A stretch of 64,000 bases of DNA from assembly GCA_035222895.1 (NCBI GenBank), contig JAVYIG010000886.1, forward strand, positions 1 to 64,000, read 5' to 3'. Each line of letters opens with the position of its first letter. Position 1 is the stretch's first letter. Shown piece after piece: positions 54,772 through 64,000 of the stretch. The translations under genes were made by a program, and so were the position numbers. The notes under the pieces were generated by a model, which saw only the letters and a list, made by a program, of their open reading frames with translations, had not been told where the DNA came from and did no database searches. Source of the DNA: Strongylocentrotus droebachiensis. Its lineage: Eukaryota > Echinodermata > Echinoidea > Camarodonta > Strongylocentrotidae.

Positions 54772-57266
54772 CATGGGCGTCGCTAGACCTTTTTCAGTGG
54801 GGGGTGTAGAGGCCAACGATTACCGACAAAACTAGCCACCAATTACCGACAAAATTAAATATCCAATATCTACAAATTCAACCCTATAAACCTGGGGCCG
54901 AAGGCTAAATTGTTTTTCCTATGGACTATCTATGGTACTTGCATATGCGCAAAATGGTCATTTTCCTCGACGAAATAAATATACGAATTCTTTCTTCAAT
55001 TTAGTCAGCATCATAGCTATATATTTTAATGCAGGCGCGGAGCTAGGATCTTATTTTAGGGAGGGGCGGTAGTGAGCAAGAGAATCACTTAAAAGCGCGC
55101 TCATTAGGGGGGTGTGGGAGATGGACCTCCCGCGCGAAGCGCGGAAGCTTAGACGTTTCCTTAAATTATTAGGAAAAGAAGACGACTAATTGTACCGTTA
55201 CCGACTGGTAATCCTTGGCTGAATGAAGTTCCCCCCCCCTCCCGCGCGAAGCGTGAAAGCTTTGACATTTCATTAAATTATTATAAAAAAGAAGACGATT
55301 TACTGTACCGTTCTCGACTGTTTATCCTTTTCTGAATTCAGTTCACCCCCCCCCTTTGACGTTTCATTGAATTAAATTAAATTAAAAGAAAAAGCAGACG
55401 ATTTGGTGTACTGTTCTCATTCGACTCTTAAACCTTGTCTGAATTCCGTTTCTCCCCCTCCAGCGCGAAGCGCGGAAGCTTTGACGTTTCATTAAATTAT
55501 TAGAGAAAGAATTCGACTCTTAATCCTTATCTGAATGAAGCTACCCCCTCCCGCGCGAAGCGCGGAAGTTTTGACGTTTCATTAAATTATTAGAGAAAGA
55601 AGACGATTCGTCGTACCGTTTTCGACTCTTAATAAGCCCTATTTATTTTGTCTGAATTTAGTTTCCCCCACTCGCGCGAAGCGCGAAAGCTTTGACGTTT
55701 CCTCATATCATTAGAGAAAGAACACGATTCGTTGTACCGTTTTCGACTCTAAATATGCCCTATTTATTTTGTCTGAATTCAATTTCCCCCTCTCGCACGA
55801 AGCGCGGAAGCTTTGACGTTTCCTCATATCATTAGAGAAAGAACACGATTCGTTGTACCGTTTTCGACTCTAAATATGCCCTATTTATTTTGTCTGAATT
55901 CAGTTTCCCCCTCTCGCGCGAAGCGCGGAAGCTTTGACGTTTCCTTAAATTATTAGAGAAAGAACACGATTCGTGGTACCGTTTTCGACTCTAAATAAGC
56001 CCTATGAATTTGGTCTGAATTCAGTTTCCCCCTCTCGCGCGAAGCGCGGAAGCTTTGACGTTTCCTTAAATTATTAGAGAAAGAAGACGATTTGTTGTAC
56101 CGTTCTCGACTCGTCTAAATGAAGTTTTCTCCTTCCGCGCGAAGCGCGGAATTTTTGGCGTTTCATCACAATATAAAGAAAGGAAGACGATTCATCGTAC
56201 CGTTTCGACTCTTATTAAGCCCTATTTATCTGAATTCAGTTTTCCCCTCTCGAGCAAAGCGCGAAAGCTTTGACGTTTCCTCAAATTGTTAGAGAAAGAA
56301 CACGATTCGTTGTACCGTTTTCGACTCTAAATAAGCCCTATTAATTTTGTCTGAATTCAGTTTCCCCCTCTCGCGCGAAGCGCGGAAGCTTTGACGTTTC
56401 CTTAAATTATTAGAGAAAGAAGACGATTCGTTGTACCGTTCTCGACTCGTCTAAATGAAGTTTCCCCTTCCGCGCGAAGCGCGGAATATTTGGCGTTTCA
56501 TCACAATATAAAGAAAGGAAGACGATTCGTCGTACCGTTGTTGACTCTTAAACCTTGTTTGAATTTAGTTTCCCCGAAAATTTTAAACCTCTGATTTCTT
56601 TAGCTGATATTATAGAAAAGTGAAACTTCGAGAAAATACAAGTATTGTACTTGTAGTCACTCTCGAAGTCTTCACAGCGGATAAGAAGTCACAGTACGTA
56701 GGGAAAAAAAACTTGTCGGCCGACCGACAATATACATCTCACCGACTTCAAACTTCTGCATTGATATAGTACACGAGGATCGAGCAAGAATACCGACACA
56801 GCTGACCCGACACAGCAACATATTTACCCGTGTCTTTCTTGCTCCCTCGTCGAGACGACTCCACCCAACAACCCCCTTCTCTCTTTTACTCCCACTCCTC
56901 CTCTTTCAGACTCTTTCAGACTCTTACCTCCCCTCTCTCTCCTCTCTTTCATCCCCGTTTCTTTTGTTTCCCTTTCAGTCTTTTTTCTTCTTTTTTCCTT
57001 TTCTTTCTTTTCTTTCTTTTCCTTTCTTTCCTCTCCTCCCTCTTTTTCTTTTTTTCTCTTTCTTTCTTCTCTTTTCTTTCCTCTCTTTTCCTTTCTTTGT
57101 TTTCTTTTCCTTTTCTTTTTTCTTTTCTTTCCCTTTCCCTGTCTTTTTTTCCCTCCCCCTTTTCTCTTTTTCCCGACGGCAGCGCAATTTTACCGACAAT
57201 ATCCTGACAGGTGGGGGGTGTCGCACCCCCCCCCCCCACACCCCCCCCCCTTTGGCGACGCCCCTG
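54772..57266. mobile_element. hAT-like non-autonomous element carrying a satellite array
   Basis: Ends CATGGGCGTCGCTAG and GGCGACGCCCCTG are inverted partners of the same type as the small MITEs at 22382 and 37485. The 8-base target ATGACATC is repeated exactly at 54764-54771 and 57267-57274. The interior holds about 1.5 kb of a ~120-bp tandem repeat, then unique sequence, a CT-rich tract (56880-57175) and poly-C. No transposase is seen. hAT assignment rests on the CA[GT]GGGCG-type ends and the 8-bp duplication. Confidence 0.88.
55060..56580. repeat. ~120-bp satellite array within the hAT-like element
   Basis: About 13 units. Each has CTCGCGCGAAGCGCGGAAGC, TTTGACGTTTCCTTAAATTA, GAGAAAGAAGACGATTCGTT and GTACCGTTTTCGACTC. 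CGCGC-GAA-GCGCG in each unit is a 5-bp stem with a GAA loop. Neighbouring units are often nearly identical (55630-56080), suggesting recent local expansion. Confidence 0.85.
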
Positions 57267-57296
57267 ATGACATCACTATCGTCACAACTTTATTAA

Positions 57297-58391
57297 CAAT
57301 TGCAACATTAACAGCTGCCGTATGCTAACATCGATACACATTTTATACTATGTCACACGTAGACTTTCTTGTATCCTGTGTCTCCACAGTTATATACAGA
57401 TAAACATGTTTCTTCACCGCTTTTTAATATTATTCTATACAGTGCAAATCGATGAACCCAAGAAACATTTCAGAATATATGTATAGAGTGCAACTATTAA
57501 AGGCCTACTGCACTACTTATAGCTACTTGCGCCCTCTATATAACAGACAATGCATAATCGGTGATCATTGGTCCCCCATGATCCTCTTTTTCTTATGTTA
57601 TTTGAGAACTGATTTGATGAGATAGCCACATGTCCAGTGACCTTGTAGTGTGGTCTAATCCCTCCTCTACACTAGTACTGCTGGGCTTAAGGATAAGTTT
57701 ATGGTATCATAAATATGCCAAAACAGTTGTCATTTCGTCAACAAAAAAGGCCGGAAACTTGCAACAGGCAATATTTTAACACCTATAGTATCATAAAACA
57801 TGCACTTTAATAGTAATACGTGAAAAATTCAGGTAACTTAATTCAATTAACAATTGCAACATTAACAGCTGCCGTATGCTAACATCGATACACATTTTAT
57901 ACTATGTCACACGTAGACTTTCTTGTATCCTGTGTCTCCACAGTTATATACAGATAAACATGTTTCTTCACCGCTTTTTAATATTATTCTATACAGTGCA
58001 AATCGATGAACCCAAGAAACATTTCAAGATATATGTATAGAGTGCAACTATTAAAGGCCTACTGCACTACTTATAGCTACTTGCGCCCTCTATATAACAG
58101 ACAATGCATAATCGGTGATCATTGGTCCCCCATGATCCTCTTTTTCTTATGTTATTTGAGAGCTGATTTGATGAGATAGCCACATGTCCAGTGACCTTGT
58201 AGTGTGGTCTAATCCCTCCTCTACACTAGTACTGCTGGGCTTAAGGATAAGTTTATGGTATCATAAATATGCCAAAACAGTTGTCATTTCGTCAACAAAT
58301 AAGGCCGGAAACTTGCAACAGGCAATATTTTAACACCTATAGTATCATAAAACATGCACTTTAATAGTAATACGTGAAAAATTCAGGTAAC
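57297..58391. repeat. 554-bp tandem duplication, nearly identical units
   Basis: Unit 1 (57297-57850) and unit 2 (57851-58391) match almost base for base, for example CAATTGCAACATTAACAGCT and GCACTTTAATAGTAATACG. Only a few differences were seen. It is either a very recent duplication or an assembly duplication. Confidence 0.85.
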
Positions 58392-59306
58392 CGGGAGTGA
58401 TAAACAGGTTTAAACATATCCCAAATCAGTGATAATTATTTCCCATTTATCATACACAACAATGGAGCCATGCAGTCGTACACACAGATCTACCAAACTG
58501 GGTTTTCGTTGGATACACTCCGATGCACATTCTTTGTTCTGCCCTTGCCCGACAAAGCAACATGGCGCCGTATTGTGTCCAACTTGGACGATGCTGCTAC
58601 ATCCATCGATGATCCTGAGCAACAGCTTACAAGGACGCCCTCAGATGGAAGCAAATTATCTTGTAGAAAGTTGTAGCGATGTATGTGGGGGGGGGGGGGG
58701 GTAATTAGGCCATCGTGAGCATAGAAATGTACGAGAAAAAATAGCCTACATTAGATTTTGGTATGAATGTCTGTTCTGAGCATTCCCTAGGAGCGATCCG
58801 TGCGCAATATAAATGTAGCCATTGTTATTATTATTATTTGAGATGTAAACTAATTTGCTCTCATCTCAGGGCGTCCTTCAGAGTCATCTTCTTCTTTCTT
58901 TTTTTTTCAGGGGGGGGGGGGGGAGGGGCAAGCACACAGCAGGGAATGTGCACCAGACTGTCCAACTGAATCCGAGTTCGGTCGATATAATGTATATGAT
59001 TTGCTTTCTCGCTGCTTATGAGAAAAGGGAAATAATTATCACAGATTTTGGCTATTTTTTTACAATTTTCTACCACTCATATTTCTTAGAAATGTTTACA
59101 TATTATTAAGTGCCATTCAATGATACTATAGCAGTTTAAATATATTCTGTTCAAATTTGTGAGAGTATTTCCGTAAAGCTATCGTACTACATCATGTGCA
59201 TGGTGACCAAAATGTTTTCTACTTAGTTGTCATAATTGAGCACGAGAATGAAAGTATCGTCTTCCCTTTTCTCTTCTCCTTGGTATATTCGTACTATTAT
59301 TTCAAT
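58391..59306. other. 3' flank of G5, foldback-like, no gene recognised
   Basis: GTGATAATTATTTCCC near 58430 recurs inverted near 59025-59045, with two poly-G runs (58687, 58911) between, so an old foldback element is possible. Short open frames at 58429-58704 show no recognised motif. Confidence 0.4.
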
Positions 59307-59739
59307 TCATAAAGCGAGGTTGAGCTTCCCGTACTGATTGCCGATATCCAAAACGCCGGTCTCATCTGAGGAGACTGTGTTTCCCAGGGGCCTCTGAAGA
59401 TGTGAATAGTCTTCATCGACACCGTCTTGCTCACAATCTGGTAGGTTGTACTCGTGATAATCTCCTTGTTCTTTGCCTACAAACAAAACATTGTAGTCCT
59501 GTTCTCCTACCTCGTTGTAGATGACTATGTTGCCTTGTCCTGTAGGTGGGACAGAGGTGGGAAAATTGTGTCGAATGCTCTCATAGGACAAGGGCATGGC
59601 AGCATTTAAAGCGCCCTCTATTGGATTTACACATTCTGTGTAATCATTTTGGTCCGCAGCGGAGGTCCTGAAGCTAGGATTGAGAACATTTGCTGGGGCT
59701 TCAAGGTGAGGATCCCGATCTTTTGATCTTGATAAGTGT
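59307..59739 (-). CDS. G5 last exon: cytoplasmic tail
   Basis: About 144 residues, 8 tyrosines. VIYNEV is an ITIM-type motif; YNVL, YSHL and YGKL also fit YxxL. It contains the family signature IVIYNEVGEQDYNVLF, then GDYHEYNLP. The start DQNDYTECVNP matches G4 and the end QYGKLNLAL matches G2 QYEKLNLH. Compared with G4 it has lost the YTEL tyrosine (HNFPTSVPP) and the ITAM region. Confidence 0.85.
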
Positions 59740-60299
59740 CTAGAAAGAACGGAGGAATGGTAGAATAACGTCAAAAGTTACGTGAAATGTAAAGGGATAT
59801 TAAAGCAAGAAGTTGGCAGAATATACAATGGTTCTCCTTATACAGTCAAAATGGTTCATGGTATTCATTCAAAGCATTGCGTGCCAGGGACGTCTTTTGT
59901 GGAACCATATTTGATGTACCTGTACAATGAATTCTATCCGAGTGTAATTTAGGAAACATTTCTTACGAAAAGGCAAAATTATGTAATTTGGCCATAAATT
60001 AAATTGGGATAATTTTAACGGTAATACAAAGTTTTGGTATGGGATTTGGTTCAAATTAATATATTGGAAGCATATGCGATTTTACAATATTCAATGATCG
60101 TTGTCACGGTTGAAATCGAGTTTAAAGTGATGAAATTGTCAATAAAAAAAACTCTTTATCTAGTATAGCGCCCTCTCAAGACTGATATTATTTAAGCTTT
60201 AAAACAATTGGACTTTGGTTATACTGTTCTAGACTCTCTTCCTTTGTTGCCTTCAACATTAGCTCCACGCCATGAACCCCCCCCCCCCCGAGCTCCCTT

Positions 60300-60335
<36 letters not shown>

Positions 60336-61791
60336 GCTCTCTCTCTCTCTATCTATCTATCTCTCTGATCATCTCTGTAGACTACTCATCCATAATTTAG
60401 TTAATTTACATCGATTTGGAGAAGAAAACTTAGTGTTTCCGAAATAGTCTAGGTATAAGACGATAAAACAATACGGGAAAATAACTAAATAAATAAAGAG
60501 TAGAAAAACATGGAACATGATACCTTCTCTTGTAGCAGATGACTCCAGAGATAACGACAATCAGAACCACGACAAAGACGACGACGACGGCTCGGATTAC
60601 TGGACTAATGGAGCCTGTGGATGATGTATCTGAGATATATTATACACATATAAGATAGACATGATTCGAAACCATTGAAACATTTATCTTCAATATTTAA
60701 AGGTGTTTATTCTTCCACCCTATAGTCATGGAATTCCCTTTATATAGGTGATCCTAAATTTGATCCGGCGACAACCGCTCCGAGCTCCTTTTCGTCAAAT
60801 GTATACAGATAGGGCTAGGGTTACAATGGAGTTTTATACTAGCTTTAGGTTTAGGATTAGGATTATGATTGAGGTTAAACATCGTGTTGGCGTCAGGAAT
60901 AAATCTAGAATTCGGGTAATAAAGGAAATTACCCCCGAACGAATGTCGCAGGAGCTTGTTTCGTACACTTTCATTTGATGGCAATTTAATGCGTACATTT
61001 ATTGCAAAGATGCGTATTTTCACGATTTGTACATTATTAGTGTGGTTATTTACCAGAGACTGATGGCGACGCGATCCAGTGGTTGTGACGGTTGTTATTG
61101 GATACACTTAATGAATTGAAATAATAAAACCAAACAAAAATATCATTATTCACGACAATGTAGGTCTGCTAAGAAAAGCTAAACTCAATTAAAATTAAGT
61201 TCTGTATTCAAACAATAACGTATAAAATTGCGAGGTTATCCAATTACATGATACAACTTTAGTTGAACAACAATGTACAAACAATACAAAAAAAGGCTAG
61301 TGAGAAAGCAGGATAAGCATTAACTGGAGGCCCCGTGTACATGAGAGTCACCACCTTTGCACGTTAAGAACCCACTGCACTATTCGTAAACGAGAAGGGG
61401 GAAACCTCAGTGTAGTGGTCCACCTGCACACCCCAGTAACCTTGGCGTTATATCCTGGCTTATGGATCCTGTCAAGTATCGACGTAGAACTAGAGCCGCG
61501 TTTTTTAAACCTTTTTTTTTATACTCATGGCACCCTTTTAAGAAATACAAAGTTTCACGTCAGTCACATCAATCCTAAATTCATTATAGAGGATTACTTT
61601 TGCATCACTCTGGGACTCGTCTAGTGCCATGCATGTGCGTAAGGGCACATTTGTTTCTCTTTTTTTTTAGAGCGAGCGAAGAAAGCCAGAAGGAAAAACG
61701 ATTCTTAAATGTGGTTGAAAAAATTAATGTGGTTACTTACCAGACGCTGATGGCGATGGTCCAATGGTTGTGATGGTTGTTATTGGATACA
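59307..61791 (-). CDS. G5: stalk, membrane and tail exons of a G4-like receptor (5' truncated)
   Basis: Exons 61791-61741 (stalk, phase 1 to 1), 60629-60524 (membrane, phase 1 to 2) and 59739-59307 (tail). They splice in frame with GT-AG sites. The stalk reads VYPITTITTIGPSPSAS. The membrane exon reads VVVVFVVVLIVVISGV, then ICYKRR. Introns are alignable to G4 (for example GAGTTTTAT and GTCGCAGGAGCTT near 44440 and 60840), so G4 and G5 are recent paralogues. No EGF or lectin exon is found because a plus-strand LINE begins at about 61933 and runs to the window end; the missing exons may lie beyond it. Confidence 0.78.
60013..60195. mobile_element. Partial copy of the 19551-20063 MITE
   Basis: GGTAATACAAAGTTTTGGTA, then CATATTGGAAGCATATGCG-type and GATCGTTGTCACGGTTGAAA align with the reverse complement of 19860-20063. 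Confidence 0.7.
60295..60370. repeat. (CT)n tract
   Basis: CTCTCT repeat with CTAT interruptions in the G5 intron. Confidence 0.85.
61054..61106 (-). pseudogene. Decayed duplicate of the G5 stalk exon
   Basis: 53 bases, homologous to 61741-61791 (TGTATCCAATAACAACC at the start, CCATCAG near the end) with AG and GT still at its edges. Two extra bases around GGATCGCGTCGCC break the phase, so inclusion would shift the frame before the membrane exon. About 400 bases of surrounding intron are duplicated with it. Confidence 0.7.
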
Positions 61792-61932
61792 CTGAATGGG
61801 TTGAAATAATAAGACCAAACAAAAATATCATTATTCACGACAATGTAGGTCTGCAAAGAAAAGCTAAACTGATTCTTTTTTCTTTCTGTATTTAAACAAT
61901 AACGTATAAAATTGCGAGGTCATCCAATTTAT

Positions 61933-64000
61933 AAAAAAAGAGGATTACAAAAGTTTTAAATGAATTAATTTCTGTCGACCAGGTGGGATATCTAAAGGAT
62001 CGAAACATAGGTGAAGTAATTAGAATGATAGATGATATAATTCATCATACATCAGTCAATGAAATACCTGGATATATGATGATAAATGATTTTGAAAAGG
62101 CTTTCGATTCAGTTTCACATACTTTTTTGCAGAAGGTTTTGTTTACATTTGGTTTTGAACCATCATTTTGTAGATGGGTAGAGACTATATATAATAATGC
62201 TCAAAGGTGTGTCTTTAATAGGGTCGCATCTACTGGGTACTTTGATATTAAGAGAGGTGTTAGACAGGGGGACCCCCTTTCCCCATATTTGTTTATACTT
62301 TGTATTGAAATTTTAGCTCGTTCAATATATAAAGACCCTGAAATTAAAAGATTTACTTTTAATAACGTACAAGTAAAACAAATTCTTTATGCAGATGATA
62401 TGACTCTCTCTTTTTCGGGACTCAATTTCATTTAAAAAGGTGGGGAAACTGTTTGAAAGTTTTGCTAGAAATTCTGGATTAAAAATTAATAAAGAAAAAA
62501 CTTTTATATTATTGTTAGGCCCTTCTCAAAATGAAAATATTGCTCTTCCATTTGGTAAAGTAGTACAAATAGTCAAGATTTTGGGTATATATTTTTTCTT
62601 TAGATGTTGAAGTTCAAGAAAGGACAAATTATAAGGAAATTTTGAGTAGAATAAAAAAGTTGTTGTCTTGGTGGAAACAAAGAGATTTAACTTTAATGGG
62701 GAAAATTCAATTGATGAAAAAGGTTATTTTGTCAAAATTGATTTATGTATCGGCGCTGACACCAATACCAAATTGGGTATTTAAAGATTTGGATAAACTG
62801 GTTTTTGACTTTTTGTGGAAAGGAAAAGTATAGATTAAGCGAAATGTAATGTTCTTGGATTATTGTAGAGGTGGACTAAGATCAACGGACTTTCATTTAT
62901 TTATTTTAGTGCAGAGGATTATGTGGGTTAAGAGATTTTTAACGGGGGATGCAAATATGGGATGGAAACAATATTTTAATTATTTAACTAAAGATGCTGG
63001 AGGAAATTTGATATTTTATAATAATGCAACCGTAGGTATTTCTGAATTAGTATTACCAGTACTTTATAGAGACATGCTGGACGTTTGGATGTTTACGAGA
63101 ATATTTTTGTTAAAGAAAAGTGTTTCTAGGAGGAATGAGATTATTTATAATTATAGATTTGTTTTTATCGATGGTCATGTTCCTTTCGATGAGGGATTAT
63201 TTAACAAAAATGTTTATAAGTTGCATCATATTGTTGATAAGGAAGGTAATATAAAATCTAATGAGGAATTTCAAAGAAAAGGTTTAAATAGTTTAGAAAT
63301 TAGTAAAATTCAACGTATTATTCTTGGCATCCCTCCTCCATGGAAACAACTTTAAAATAAAAATACTCACCCAAATATAGATAGGGAATTAGATATGGAT
63401 AGTATTATGTTTGATAAGTTATATATGTTAGATCAAATAACCTCAAAAATTATATACGCTTTTTTATTAAATAAGGGAGTAGAAAAATCATAAGCAGAAC
63501 GAAATTTAGAACAGACCTGTACTATTCATGGAAAAGATATACAATTAATATTTTTAAGACTTAGAAAATGCACATGTGATAAATATGAAGAAACTTACGA
63601 GCATTTATTTTGTCTTTGTGAGAAAGTAAAACCAATTTGAGAAGAGTGTGGGAATTTATTTAATTTAGTAGAGATTACAAATATGAATTGGAAAGGTATC
63701 CATGTAGGGATAGTTGAGTTAAACATAGGAAGGAACAGTTATTCAATCATATCATAATTTTGATAAAATATATGATATTTATAGATAGTAAAAAAAGACA
63801 AAAACCACCAACTTATTTGGAGATTAAGAAAATAGAAAGGAGGAGAAGAAATTAGCTGGGGACGGAGGTACACTCACATATCATTTTAGAAAGTGGGACA
63901 ATTTAGAATAGCTTCGTTCAGAATAAATAAAATAAGGAAGGCGAATAAAAGCAATGAAATGGACATGGCTGATATAATGGTCGAGATTCTCACAAAACGT
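61933..64000 (+). mobile_element. L1/Tx1-like LINE, 5'-truncated, with few lesions
   Basis: The frame opens near 61935 (KRITKVLNELISVDQVGYL) and continues with MINDFEKAFDSVSHTFL, GVRQGDPLSPYLFILCIEIL and QILYADDMTLS, the reverse-transcriptase motifs of L1/Tx1-type LINEs including YADD. It shifts frame near 62420, again near 62605, and has a stop near 62834. It then reads LLSWWKQRDLTLMGKIQLMK and the C-terminal region to 63355, with a C-x-C ... H-x(4)-C end near 63570-63620. It runs off the window. The junction with G5 intron sequence is at about 61932. Confidence 0.88.

Noticed and set aside
56830..57296. Phe/Ser-rich and Lys/Glu/Arg-rich open frames on both strands
   Set aside because: Low-complexity CT tract inside the hAT-like element; all frames are open because of composition.

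Overview
The window is eukaryotic, from a metazoan: genes are split by short GT-AG introns, most of the DNA is repeats, and the coding exons encode animal extracellular modules (C-type lectin, SUEL/rhamnose-binding lectin, calcium-binding EGF, CUB-like) on single-pass receptors with tyrosine-rich tails. The repeat landscape (many foldback elements and MITEs, tRNA-like SINEs, L1- and CR1-type LINE fragments, long homopolymer and trinucleotide tracts) suits a marine invertebrate deuterostome. An echinoderm, most likely a sea urchin, is my best guess; that is inference. The window begins exactly with a HindIII site (aagctt), which could be a clone end.

All five recognisable host genes lie on the minus strand and look like a head-to-tail cluster of related transmembrane receptors, called G1-G5 here from left to right. 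G1 (6322-12785) has a signal-peptide exon, a CUB-like exon and a linker exon; the rest is missing or lies off the left edge. G2 (17305-28480) is complete: 10 exons, 973 codons, with signal peptide, a small Cys-rich module, CUB-like, C-type lectin, a two-exon beta-rich module, a Thr/Ser stalk, a membrane segment and a 398-residue tail with 17 tyrosines. G3 (31388-38315) has the same front end but no lectin, a short different tail, and one apparent frameshift. G4 (42800-49963) is complete: 8 exons, 506 codons, with a different ectodomain (SUEL lectin plus three cbEGF) on the same kind of membrane and tail exons; its tail has a consensus ITAM. G5 (59307-61791) keeps only stalk, membrane and tail exons before a LINE begins.

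The genes share one exon grammar. Almost every ectodomain exon starts and ends in phase 1, the membrane exon runs from phase 1 to phase 2, and one last exon carries the whole tail. G2, G4 and G5 tails share a signature: an I-Y-x-x-V-G-E core followed by F-x-G-K and ending in [DE]YHEYNLP, with many YxxL motifs around it. This looks like receptor diversification by exon swapping onto a conserved signalling tail, as in innate immune receptor families. It is the best candidate in the window for an undescribed system.

Region by region: 1-5.9 kb is a minisatellite, an integrase-type DNA transposon with 1.03-kb inverted repeats (1175-4546) and two MITEs. 6-13 kb is G1 with a 1.4-kb tandem duplication in its intron. 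13-17 kb holds a foldback element and unassigned DNA. 17-28.5 kb is G2 and 31-38 kb is G3. 39-42.5 kb holds LINE fragments and a MITE. 42.8-50 kb is G4, with a near-perfect 90-bp-arm hairpin in one intron. 50-59 kb holds a LINE fragment, a 2.5-kb hAT-like element full of a ~120-bp satellite, and a 554-bp tandem duplication. 59-61.8 kb is G5, and 61.9-64 kb is an L1/Tx1-like LINE.
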